Source: Coturnix japonica (Eukaryota; Chordata; Aves; Galliformes; Phasianidae). Taken from it: a stretch of 64,000 bases of DNA. Each line of letters starts with the position of its first letter. The first letter of the stretch is position 1. The stretch lies in NCBI RefSeq assembly GCF_001577835.2, contig NC_029521.1:20676470-20740469 (forward strand), given 5' to 3'. The notes under the pieces are model-generated. The model was given only the letters and a program-made list of their open reading frames with translations, was not told the origin of the DNA and made no database searches. Of the stretch, positions 24,843-35,511 are shown piece after piece. Made by a program: the position numbers and the translations under genes.

Positions 24843-25766
24843 TTCTGGCTGGGGTTTTGTACCAGCTTGTCAACACAAACAAGCAGGACTCTCATCCAGT
24901 GGTGGATGAGCAATGCAATGAGCTGCACACAGTGCTGTGGTTCAGTGTGAGTGCTGTTCTCCCTTTGAGCCTCCACTATGCCACCTCGCCTGAAAGCTAT
25001 TCTGCTGATGGTGTCACCTTCCAGGGTTATATTCTCATGGCTGCGACCATTTGGGCTCATTAGAGGTTTCCAGACGCTTCAATAAGAACAAAGGGAGTTT
25101 AGTGTCCTACCCAAATTTCAACTTGGTAATTACAGAGTATCTTTCTGAATGCCTACAATATCGTCAATTCCTCTTGCCTTAGTCTCTCAGTTATTTGGTG
25201 TGCTGATGTAGTACTGACAAACTCCTTCCCAGATGCTATTGTATCCTTGTTGCTATAGGAATGTACTCACTGTTTCCTTCTTTCCCTCTGAAGTCCATAA
25301 TGTGCTCCAGGGCCTGTCAGTGTAACATGCGCTGTAGAACTGCATAAGAAGATACTGGTGTTGATAAAAAGGTGGATACGTAGAATGGCTGAGACTAACC
25401 CTTCCACAGGGGAGAAAGGTGGGACTGCAAGAATCAGAGCTAGAAATGTTCCCAGCTCTTTTTCCCTGAGGTTTCTGATGGTGCTTAAGACAGCAGGGCT
25501 CACCAGCAGCCTGGAGGTAAGGTGTGCATCTGCTCTGCTCCCCTTATCCCTCTGGGAGCACCAGCAAGATGGTTGTCTCCAAGGGAGGGGTTCCTCAGCT
25601 CAGTGCATTGCTTATCAGCCTCTACCTTGAGGCTGTTGATTCCTTTTTACCTGCTGAGAGTAGTAATCCTGCTGGCAGGAATATTCCCAGCAAATCCATG
25701 AGCTGCACACCAATACTGATAGGCCTGCCAGGCAGACTGGGGAACTGCTCCCAGCACCCATCTGTT

Positions 25767-26804
25767 TTAGGAAGCCAAGAAGAGCATTTCGTGACCCTCT
25801 GGGGTTGGCCCGTTCCCTTCCACCCCTTTTGCCCATTTGTGGAGCCGGCTGTAGAGGGGGAAACCCTTGTTCTCCCGGTAGATGTAGACACCCGTGATGG
25901 CGTTCCACTGGGGGCTTGGCTGGACGCCCTCCACTGGGAACTCCTGTACCAGCTCCTTCTCCTCCTTGTCAAGCGCCACAAATCCAAAGAATTGCTTCAC
26001 ATTATTTGCTGCCAGGATCCTGGAGTGGACTTCAGCTGTGCGGCGGAAGAGCTTGTCTTCGTTGGAGCGGTACTGGGCCCAGTAGGCCTCCTGCCGGTAG
26101 CTCAGTGGTGAGCAGCAGTGCTTCAGACACTTGGTGAGGAAAACCAGGACAGCAACAATCCCAATGAGCAGCCAGCCAAAGAGCTGAGAGAGAGAGTTTG
26201 CGTTAGGACACGTCAAGATGATCTTACCCACTCCATGCAGCTCTCTCCCCAACATGCCTACCTGGGACTCATATCTCAGCCTCCGTGTCACCTCATCCCT
26301 GAACTTGGTGAGGTTTGCCGGCACATCTTTGCAGGGGAACCTCGCCAGCACTTCAGCCCCAAACTCAGATGGGAACTTGTCCAGGGTGGATGGCCTGACA
26401 AACTCGCTGAGTGCACAGATGTAAGCTTCCCCACGCAGCAAAGAGATGACCGACCAGGTGACGGGTGCCACGGCCGCCCGGCCCATGATGGAACCGAAGA
26501 GGAGGAAGGTAGCAGCAGTGGAGAAGTTCTTGGTGCCACGCTTGTGGCACTCAGCCACTACGTTCCAGGTGTGGTTGTTCAAGATGACACCGATGAGGAA
26601 TAGTGCCAGGGCTGGGACACCGATGGCAGCCAGCCCGTAGATGTAGTTACGGGCTGGGGAGCATGGGCAATGGAAGGCAACAACTGAGAAGAGCTCCTCG
26701 CTGCCCACTGTGCCCAGGGCCACCAGGCCATTAAAAATCATGACATCTTTGCTCTTGAAGAACAAGGAGAGGAAGCGGAAATTTTCAGCGACAAGAGCAG
26801 CCAT
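25767..26804 (-). CDS. CALHM2: CALHM2, calcium homeostasis modulator 2 (two exons, 319 aa)
   Basis: CALHM2 is a member of the large-pore CALHM channel family of the plasma membrane. Exon 1 is 26262-26804 and exon 2 is 25767-26183, with the stop at the low end; 543 + 417 nt give 319 residues (human 323). The start MAALVAENFRFLSLFFKSKD is nearly identical to human, and the ATG has A at -3 and G at +4. Family marks are CPC at residues 46-48, the ALSEF cysteine region, RFPCKD, and four hydrophobic segments near 21-42, 50-73, 103-121 and 182-205. The 78-nt intron (26184-26261) interrupts ESQ|LFGWLLIG. It has GT-AG ends and a CT-rich acceptor but is open in frame, so an unspliced message would encode 345 residues. 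The intron is inferred because the human protein lacks the extra 26 residues. The gene is convergent with PDCD11. Confidence 0.95.
   Translation of the reverse strand: MAALVAENFRFLSLFFKSKDVMIFNGLVALGTVGSEELFSVVAFHCPCSPARNYIYGLAAIGVPALALFLIGVILNNHTWNVVAECHKRGTKNFSTAATFLLFGSIMGRAAVAPVTWSVISLLRGEAYICALSEFVRPSTLDKFPSEFGAEVLARFPCKDVPANLTKFRDEVTRRLRYESQVGMLGRELHGVGKIILTCPNANSLSQLFGWLLIGIVAVLVFLTKCLKHCCSPLSYRQEAYWAQYRSNEDKLFRRTAEVHSRILAANNVKQFFGFVALDKEEKELVQEFPVEGVQPSPQWNAITGVYIYRENKGFPLYSRLHKWAKGVEGNGPTPEGHEMLFLAS
26184..26261 (-). other. CALHM2: CALHM2 mini-intron, 78 nt, in frame and stop-free
   Basis: On the minus strand the segment begins GTAGGCATG and ends CTCTCTCTCTCAG. Its length is a multiple of three and it contains no in-frame stop, so retention would insert 26 residues just before the fourth membrane helix. 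It occupies the same place as the single intron of CALHM1 and the second intron of CALHM3. Confidence 0.85.
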
Positions 26805-29800
26805 CTTCTGGAGATGGGGGATGAGTGGAGGTGCCTACTGCCCACGTCTCAGCACTGAGTGACACAGAGATAGGGAGTGAAATGGCCCTGGGACGACTGA
26901 AATGAAAGGGAGAACAAACACCTTCACTGCAGTCACTTAGAGCTGGTGTCTCAGCCTCTGTAGCTGGCTGCTGCTACCAGGGATACTTAGAATGGATTGA
27001 GGAGGGATCCAGCCTAAGCAATGAGGGAAACTTCAGACTCCTCAGTTTTCCACTAAAATGTCCAAGAGCATTTCTGCAGCAAAGATTACTGAGGGGACGA
27101 TCATTTCTACTCTTGTCATTAGCACGTTCATAGTCTTTCTTTTGGCTTTAGTCACATCCCACAGAAGTGATTACCACTGGTGTTGCTGCTGGACACTTAT
27201 TGATCTTCCAGGCCTGTAATGAAGGAGGACGCTGTGTTACTGGGGAAACTGGACCAGAGCACTGGAGTATGGATGCATCCCAAGCCCTGCCACTGACTCA
27301 CGCTCTAGCCTTCCCTCCTTACATCTGATGAGTTAATATTTAGTAAAAGCCCGAAGTATGCCAGGGAGACAGCAGGAAATGAGTCCCATGGGTGCTGCAA
27401 GTTTGCTTGGCAGGTTTGGATGCAGATATATGCTTTGGGGGAGGACCAGATGCATGAATGAGAAAGCAGCAGCTAGGGGCTGAGGACCTGACCTGTCCTA
27501 CTGCTCTGCATGTGCCTTGCCATTAACTGCACATAGTGGTAGTTGGCCCCATGCACTAATGCAGTCCTGTTCCCCCACTGGGAGTCTCTGCAACTGGGTG
27601 AGGGGCTGCTGGTGCCAGCAAGCGATGTTATTTTCTGGGAAAGCAAAGCTTATTGTGATTCAACGTACAAACACCAAATACCAATAGAGCTGGGCCTGAA
27701 ATTACATAGGAGTTCTTGCTAGGTTGGGATGTGGTAGGATGATCCTCTCCCACAGTTGCCTTGCTGCCCCCTTTGCGAGCATTGCTCAGCTAATTTCTTT
27801 GTTTCCTTTGTATCTGCCCTGCACCCCTGTGTGGTTTAATTTCAGGAAGCTTCAAGTATGACAAAGTCTTCAGGCCTCAGAGTTTGCTGGAGGCAGGAAG
27901 GACCTGGGCAGCTGGCTAACAGTCCCTTGTGGTTTGTGCAGCACTGGCAGCATCTGTGCGTATCATTGTACCGGAGTTCTGGGGGAGACCTGACCTCCCA
28001 GCACAGCTGTCCCAAAAACCAGGGTGAGATATCCCTGTGCCAGCCCCAGTTACAAGGAAAAGGCTATGGGGTCATTTGTGCAGGTGAGAGAAAGGCGATG
28101 TAATTCACCCTGCTCTAACAGAAGCACCCAGTGCCTTTAATACCTTCCTGCATCTTCCCAGGTTTCCATATACAAAACTCCCTCCTCAAAGCCAAAACCC
28201 ACAGCCACGTGACAGCAGCTCCGGCCTGCGGCTCTGGCTGCTGCACTGTGTGATGCAAGCAAGAGCACTGAGCCTCCAAACTTGCCCTGGTGTGGGGTGT
28301 TCAAATCCCTGTTATTAGAGCAAGCTGATAAGTAAGACTTTGTAATCTCTCTTCTAGATCCTGGTACCAGGCAAAGCAAAAAGAGGAGCTGGCAAGGAGC
28401 ATGATGTGTTGGCAGAGGGGTTACCCTCACTCTGCTGCTGGGTTATGATGGGAGAGATGAGTGGGTGGAATGGGAAGGGAAAAGACGCTTTCAGCAAAGG
28501 ATTTTTTTAGCAGGCAGTGTTAGTCTTTCCCTAAGACATCTTTGAAAGCAAGTGAAAAAATGCCGCCACTTACTTAGAAAGCTGTTGAAGTCCTTCTGGA
28601 GTTTTCTCTTGTTGGTTTTGCTCAGGCTCCAGTGGGGCTCTCGTGGCAGCAAAGGGGATGAGCAGCAGGGAGGGTCTGGCTGAGGCCAGGCGGGTGGGTG
28701 AAGCAAAAGTGGGTAAAGCAGTATTCAAGTTCGGCAGCTTCCTTTGCAGGGTGCCCTGGGCTGTCAGCTTTTGGGAGGAGGGAGGGAGGAGGCTGTTCTT
28801 GGGGCCTGTGCCTGGGTGGGGCGATGAGCAGGCGCGTGGCTTCTGCTGAGTGCAAGGCTGAGGGTTGTGCCTTTAAAAGAAAAAAAATAAAAAGAAAGGA
28901 AGGAAAAGCCGAGAATGAGTCAGTGGAAAAAGCACGTTGGTATGTTGTAGATCTGCGATGCAGCTGTGCACAGCCTGGCCGTGGAGAGGATGGGGTTTGC
29001 CTGCATGATGGGGACAATGGATGCCTCAATGGAACATGATGGGGAAATTCTGCAGCCCCCAGTCTGGTCTGGACATGACCCCCATGCTCCCCAGGGGATG
29101 CTGGTGGGACTGAGGCTGGAACCGAGGGAATGAGGCTGGAACCCATGGGTATGAGGTTGGGACTGGAGCTGAGCAGGTTGGGGCACTGTGGGAGAAGCCC
29201 TTCCCTGATCCCTGGTGGAGGGGCAGGAACTGCTGCTTTCGTGACTGAGAGCTGGCTGAGCCAGTGGGGAAGATGCCAGTCTGGCTGGGTTTTCGGGAGA
29301 AGCAGGAACCCAGCACCACGAGCTCTGTCAGGTTTTGTTTCTTGCCTCTGGGATGGACCCACTCTCATGGATAGAGCAGAGGGGTGTAATGGCTGTGATA
29401 CAGTGGTGTGGCTTATGTAGATCAAGCTGTGTTTTTGAGCTAGGTGCAGCCCATGAGCTGGAGATCACAGCATGTTCCTGTCTGTCTGTCTTTTTGCTTT
29501 CCACTTCCTCTGTAGACTGATGCCTTGCTTTCTGCTCTCTGCAGCCCGTGCATTGACTCCAGTTCCAGCCTGTTGCAGAGGCCAGAGGCTCCATCCCTTT
29601 TCTCCAGCCTCTTTGTCACAGTGTCCCCAGGGTTAAGCTCAGTGCTCTTGTGATGATCTCTTCAGCACAGGAAAACCTTCAAGTAACACCCAAGTTCTCC
29701 TGTGCCCAGAGCAAACCTGCCCTAAGCCAATATCTGTGGTCCAGCTGAGATCTTTGTCCATAGTACTCCTCATCCCCTACCTGGGTTTGGGTCCAGCCAA

Positions 29801-31358
29801 CCCCAGTGAGGGGTCTGCAGTGATGAGATATATCCCCCAAATCCAGAAAAGCTGCTGGGACAAATTGCAGGCACAGGGAGATCACCCTGCCTGCTCTGCA
29901 GGGACTTCCCCAAATTGCTGCATGAAACAGAGCTTTGATCCCAAAATCTAAACTGAAACTCCAAAAGCTTTTCTTTGCAAATGCACGTAGGTTCCTTGGT
30001 ATGTGGATGGAGCCAGTGGGCCCCACGGGATGATCACAGCTGTGGTGGGACTTGGGGTACAGCTTTCTGGGTGAGCCATGAGCTGCAAATAATGGGAGTG
30101 GAAACCGCCTTTATCTTTTAATCTCCTTTGCTTGTAAATCAGGTTTTGTGCCTATTAATTTCTGGGCAGGTGCCTTAATTACAGTTTGGGGTGTGAAGAT
30201 TAAGATAAATCTGTGTCATGCTCCTTTCTCCTGGGAGTCAGCTACGTTCAGCCTTTGACTATGAGCTGGTTCATGCTGCAGAGCAGCCCGAAGAATTCCA
30301 GTGTCATTTTCTCCTTTGTTCTTCTCTCCCCACAGCCTCTGTGGAGTTAGACACCGGTAACTAAGGTTTATATTCACAACAGTCACCTCAGTTACCAGTG
30401 AGCCATAATGCGTTGGTTTAAACAAGAATGAGGTAGGAGAAATTTCAAGGGGATGAGCATTTAGAAAGGGATGCAGCAGGGGTAATATTTGTGTTTCAAA
30501 AAGCTTTTTATCTCCTGTGCGTTGCTAATGCAATGAAAGCCAGGAGTGAATGGAGAAGTTTCCATTGCTGCCTCGAGGCCCTGGGTTCCCTCATCTCTGG
30601 GCTGTGCAGAAATCAGTGCCCGCCTGCTGTTGCACAAGGTTGGTGCTGCACCCTGCAGCCATGTGGCTGACCCAGCTGTTCCTCCGTGGGCTGCGGCTGG
30701 CCCAGTGCCTGTCCCACATGCTGCCCCAGCTCCTCATCCCTGCTCTGAAATAAAGAAGCCCCAATGGTTTTATAAACAGTCTTTATGGCTCTTTCCCTTG
30801 AGCTGTGTCTGTGACACTAACCACACCACTCCCACTATAACATGCAATACCCCTACACTGGTTTATTTTTTTTTTTTGCATCACCTTTATTTTAAATCTT
30901 CTCATGGTCTAGAAACTGCATGTGTGTGTAGGGGTTGGTGCGTGAGATGGGGAGACAGACAGCCCAGTTTGATTCTTTACTGGGGATATTTCAGTACTGC
31001 CCAAATGCACAGCACTCCTTGGTGTTGCAGGGAGCTCTCCCCTCTGCAGCTCTGTAACAGGCCATGAAGTGCATGTGATGAAAGAAAGGAAGTTTTGCAC
31101 ATCTACGTCAGCGACTGCTTTCACACAAACCTGTGGCATGGTGCCACAGGATGCACAACATACCCCAGCATCCCCAGAGCTCAGCTATCACATCGAGTTC
31201 TTGGCCAGTGCCTTGCTCAACGCAGAGATCATTCCCTGCATTATGCAGGCTGTAGGGCTGCACATGGGGAGCAGATGGAATCACCTGGGGGCCAGTGCTG
31301 CCATTTGGGTGCTCATCGCCCCACAGTCCTTATCCCAAAAGCATGGCTGTTCTATTGC
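26805..31358. other. Intergenic region CALHM2 / CALHM1
   Basis: This is 4.5 kb of unique sequence upstream of CALHM2 and downstream of CALHM1. It must contain the CALHM2 promoter and 5'UTR and the CALHM1 3'UTR. Long open frames near 28.6-29.4 kb and 30.5-31.1 kb are proline- or cysteine-rich and resemble no family I know. No CR1 copy was recognised here. On the minus strand an AATAAA (TTTATT on plus at 30886-30891) lies 468 bases after the CALHM1 stop and is a candidate poly(A) signal. Confidence 0.5.
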
Positions 31359-33142
31359 TCACACCCCACTGTAGTAGGCCACAGCCTCCCGCCGGGGAGC
31401 AGGGGGCTGTGTGTGGGGTTTTGTTTGGGGCTGCCAATCCCCAGCCCAGCCATTGCTGCTGTGGGACACAGCTGGGTGCAGGTGCAGTGGGGGCTTGCAT
31501 CTGTGCCAGCTCTTCAGGGCCGTGTTCATAGTGCTCCAGTCGGTGATACCCAAAAGTTTCTCTGTAGCTTCCCCAGCATCTGTGGGGGCTTTTCTGGGTG
31601 GGTGGCAGTGAGTGGCTGCCAGGTCCTTGCTCATGCCCTGGAAGAACTGCTGGATGCAGACTTTGGCAAAGCTCTTGGCATGCTCTGCACAGGTCTCATC
31701 AAACAGCTTGCGTTCGATGTCGATGTAGTGGGACCAATACCTGCTCTTCAGGAAGACAGCTTGGGTGAAGCAGGGCCGGAGGGATCTGACCAAGAATGCC
31801 AGCGTGGTCATCAACAGCACGAAGCACCAGCCAAGAGCCTGTGGGGATAAGCGGGGGATACCAGATCTGTCTTGGGCAGACTATAATAACCCTTCTTCCA
31901 AAGCTTCATTTCTCTTCTGAAAATAGGGATGATTCCTATCTGTCCTAAGGAACACAGGGAGAGCAGCTATAAAACAGGAGAATACAAGTGATGGGAGGCT
32001 ATTGGACCATCCTGATTCTAGCTGTGGCCAGAAGTAGAGAACTGAGAAGAATTAAGCACAGGACAAGGAGTTATTGGCACTTTTTCATCTGTGGTTACCT
32101 GGTGTGGCTAATAAACACATGCTGGCTGTTGCCTTTTAAGCAACAGAGGTGACTGGCCTAGGTGGTTGTCAGCCCACTGCTTACATGAGCTATATAGCTA
32201 GCACCCAGAGCAGCCACAGGTTAATAGTGGGTTACATGAGGTGGTGGCAGCTGTGGAGTAACAACTACATCTACTCCCTCTGAACTTGCCCTAAATGACT
32301 CTTGGTACACAGCTCTGCTGTGCATCACCATCCCGGGCTGCTCAACGTGGCCCACGTGGGATCAGTGGTCAGGACACAAGTGTCCATGGTCAGGAAGCCA
32401 GCACCTAAACCAGGCTTGGTAGAGAGGAGTCCAAGAGGCTGCTGTGAAGGGTACAACTTGTCCCCCTGCAAAACTGTCCATCTTGCCTCCTCCTGCAGCT
32501 TTAATTAAATGAAAAGCCCCCTTTAAGGAAGAGCGAAGGCTGTCAGCACCTAATCCTAAACCCTCAGAGAGGGCAAGCTGTGATGCCTCTTACCTGTGAG
32601 ATGCACCGCAGGTACCTGATGGCCACTTCATTGGCAATGAGCTCCTGCCCATCGTAGATCTCCTTGCAGGGGATGCGGGCAAGGACCCGCTTCACCTCTC
32701 CCTGGGGGAGGTCATGGTGGCTGGCATTGCCCAGGACCTCCACGGGCAGTGCGGTGCAGAAAGCACATGTGATGCACTTCCCATCCAGCAGTGTCACTGA
32801 CACCCAGACAGCCGGGGCGATCATGGCCCGTTGTGCCATGGAGCAGAACATGTAGCGCAGGACGGCCGCATCCTTTCCCCGCTGGCCTTGGGGCCTCCTC
32901 CACTCCTCCGCCAGCATGGACACGTTGTTGTTCAGCACAAAGCCCAGCAGGAACAGGATGAGGGGAGGCACCAGGAGGACTCCCAGCCCGTAGGCCAGGT
33001 TGTAGCGTGGCAGGCAGGGACAGTTGAAATCAAAGGCTGAGTACAGCTGGGCGCTGGCCAGGGCCATAATCCCACAGATGCCGCTCATGAAGGACTCCTG
33101 GTTGGACTGGAGGAACTGGAAGACCATCCGAAACTTGTCCAT
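31359..33142 (-). CDS. CALHM1: CALHM1, calcium homeostasis modulator 1 (two exons, 342 aa)
   Basis: CALHM1 is a voltage- and calcium-regulated, ATP-permeable plasma-membrane channel; with CALHM3 it forms the ATP-release channel of mammalian taste cells. Exon 1 is 32594-33142 (183 codons) and exon 2 is 31359-31838 (159 codons plus stop); human has 346 residues. I start at [15 protein letters not shown] because it aligns with human and with CALHM3 and has A at -3 and G at +4; an in-frame ATG 13 codons upstream (33181) has no counterpart. Functional residues visible are CPC (41-43), Asn in LNNNV (71, human N72), Asp in LLDGKC (120, human D121) and a sequon GNAS (139, human N140). Exon 2 holds the fourth helix and the conserved helices [15 protein letters not shown] and AKVCIQQFF. 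The end reads AYYSGV against human TYFSKV. Confidence 0.96.
31839..32593 (-). other. CALHM1: CALHM1 intron
   Basis: This 755-base intron lies between RCISQ (exon 1) and ALGWCF (exon 2), in phase 0. The donor reads CAG|GTAAGAGG and the acceptor CCCCACAG|GCT on the minus strand. No repeat or other gene was recognised in it. Confidence 0.9.
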
Positions 33143-35510
33143 TTTCCTCCTGAAACAACTTCTTCCCCTACTGCAGTCCAAGCTGAGCCTTTGGTTTACT
33201 TCATTCTTTCAGACCCTCTCTGGAAAGGTGGACATCAGCAAGTCTCTGTACAGTTCAACAACTCACTTACATGCTCTGACAGCCCCAGTATTTAATGCAG
33301 GAAACATAACCTTTTTTTTTTTTCTTTCTGTTTATTTTGCTGCTTGCAGAACATCCTCTCACTCTTCCTCACGTCCCTGGGACCTGGCTTGTTTCTCATT
33401 TGCTAAATCTGTTTCCATTCTTCTCTACATCCTCATTTCTGCAGTCTCCCTGTCACCATTCCTCTTGGCTGCTGGGCACAGGTGCTGCCTTGGCTGTGCT
33501 CTGCCCACAGCAATCTGTGCCCTAGCAGGAAGGGGACTTGCAGGTTGGGCTCTGTGAACCTGCTTGCAAATGCAGCAGGGCAGCTGGGTGCCTCCCACGC
33601 TGGACAGGATGCCCCACCTCTGCTCTGCTAACGCAGATGGAAAATGGGGCTTCCCCTCAAAATCTGCATCACCCAGAGCTCAGCTTCTACAGAACAAACC
33701 AAAAAGAAGTGGATTTTGTTGTTGCCCTCCTACATCTCGACTCCCATCTCACAAAGCACAAAGAGCACCACATTGCTCCTTCAAGCTTCCCAAAAGATGT
33801 AAGTATATTTAGACCATAAGTGGCCTTAAACATATTGCTCCAGTGCTGACCACCAGCAAGGCATTCATTCCCTCCAGCCTGTCACCAGCTGTGCTACTGA
33901 CATGAATGTCAAAGTGGTACCACCATAGAGGTGATCACGAAGCTCACTGGTAACGCACAGTGAGTCCAGTTTCTGCCTGCTGCAAGGAGGTTAATTGCAT
34001 GATCTCTTCAAACGGAAAGAGATTTGCCTGCATGAATATGGATGAGGATTATTGTATCTCTGGCTAGGAGAGCCAGCTGGCTTCTCAGTTCACCTGGTGC
34101 GTGGCTTTCCAAAGGACAGTTTACATCAAAGCTGCCATGAATCAGCCTTGTAAATGCACAGAACTTCTTTTGATCTCTAGGAAATCTTTTGTTAAAGATG
34201 AATGAGGAGCCTGAGTCTGGTGTATAGAACCAGCAGTTCTCATGCAAGCCAATAGCAAGTTAGTGGGGTTCAAAACAGAGCTCATATGTCGATCTTGGTC
34301 TCTCTTCCCACATTTTTATGGGAGAGGGCCTTTTTTTTGGTGAACTTCCAGCAGGAAGCTCACTCCAACAAATTTTCTGTACAGGAGCATTATGATCCCA
34401 TCTGCTTGTGGTTTGGAAACCAGGCCTGACAGGGGTGGTGCATGCCCAAGTCCACCCCAGCCTGGAGTCCTGCACCTAGATGCCTGGTCAGGCACCACGA
34501 CAAGGAGTTGTGTAGGGCTCTGTGTGCCCCAGTCAATACAGGAGGCAGAGAGGAGTGACAGGAAGGCAGTCACAATTCCCGTGTCACTGGGAACATTGAT
34601 GGTGGGATGGGGAAAGCTATCCTTGTGTGTCAGCATCACTGTTTCATGGACATCTGCACACTGGGCATTAGGACAGCCCTGAGAGACAAATTGCTGCTGA
34701 AGCTCTTGGGTCACCTGGTGTTGTATGAGAGCACAGTTTCCTAACAGAGATGGTGGGAAGGGACCTCTGGGCATCACTACTGTAAGACCAGTTAGAATCC
34801 AAATATTTGCCCATCTTTTGGCCATCTTGAAGGAGCAAACTGATGCCTCAACGCTGCTTTGTAGGAGTAGAGATGTAGGAGACAGACAGCAAGTCAGGTT
34901 TCAACTGAGCCAACCTTCTCAGGAACATATTTGGAACAGACCCTACTGTGTGCTTATTCTCCAAGATTTCTACATCTGCCTAACAGTCATAGTACTTATG
35001 CAGTAAAACAATCCCGTGCTACCAGTGGCTACTAACTCCAGAAGTGGGTAGTTTGCATGAGCATAAATGTCTAATTTGCACTTGCAGGTGTCCAGGTATG
35101 AAAATCAGATGTAGGGAAATAGCGAGGAAATTGTGCCCTGCTGCAGTAAGTTTATGTGGCTCTGCTGCAGTTCGATCTGCTGTGTTTAGTTTAGGAGCAG
35201 CCTCCCTTTGAATGTAGCTGGGCTGTGTCACTTTATGATTATTGGGTCAGCTGGTGACTGATCAATAGGTCAATACATCAATAGCTATTATGTCGATAGA
35301 TCAAAGGTCAGTGGGTCAAAGGTAACCAGGCCAAAAGTCAATATGTATTAGGTTAAATGGTCACTAGGCCAAAGATCAATAGCTCAAAGATCATTCTACC
35401 TGCACTGAAGGATTGTAATAACATATTGAATCCAAAGTTATGAACTAAATGAACATCAGCAGCATCGTATGTGGACAGTCCATTGGCTATGGGCATGTTA
35501 TGTATGTATA
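33143..35510. other. CALHM1 5' flank
   Basis: This region is unique sequence upstream of CALHM1 (minus strand), so its left part should hold the CALHM1 promoter and 5'UTR. No exon, CpG island or transposon was recognised. The right end, about 35240-35395, is an unusual degenerate repeat that has its own entry. Confidence 0.5.
35240..35395. repeat. Degenerate short-period repeat of GGTCA / GATCAA units
   Basis: Over about 155 bases the motif (G)GTCAAT or GATCAAAG recurs a dozen or so times at irregular 8-14-base spacing (for example GGGTCAG, AGGTCAAT, ATCAATAG, TCAAAGGTCAGTGGGTCAAA, AAAGTCAATA, GGTCACTAGG, AAAGATCAAT). It looks like a decayed minisatellite. One stretch reads AGGTCA-gt-GGGTCA-a-AGGTAA at 35305-35325, which resembles tandem nuclear-receptor half-sites. 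The repeat is seen directly; any function is inferred. Confidence 0.6.
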
Positions 35511-35511
35511 A

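Larger units (their letters stand above)
21553..25766. other. Convergent intergenic region PDCD11 / CALHM2
   Basis: The 4.2 kb between two convergent genes holds the PDCD11 3' end, an old CR1 on the minus strand (about 22.0-22.4 kb), a short CR1 tail on the plus strand (about 23.4-23.5 kb) and an AT/GTAT microsatellite at 24.7-24.8 kb. The rest is unique sequence in which I recognise no exon. The 3'UTR of CALHM2 must lie in the right-hand part, but no convincing minus-strand poly(A) signal stands out close to its stop. Confidence 0.6.

Noticed and set aside
24494-25060. 188-codon minus-strand and 148-codon plus-strand open frames
   Set aside because: Both read through the AT/GTAT microsatellite (runs of Tyr, Ile, His and Thr) and have no coding features elsewhere.
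28622-29425. 267-codon open frame on the minus strand between CALHM2 and CALHM1
   Set aside because: Low-complexity Pro/Ser-rich translation with no domain, no family resemblance and no supporting splice structure; the complementary strand also has open frames here, as expected from base composition.
30546-31067. 173-codon plus-strand open frame downstream of CALHM1
   Set aside because: No family features, skewed composition, and it overlaps the expected CALHM1 3'UTR on the other strand.
33143-33181. Upstream in-frame ATG that would extend CALHM1 by 13 residues
   Set aside because: The extension has no counterpart in human CALHM1 or in the neighbouring CALHM3, and the MDKFRM start has the better context.
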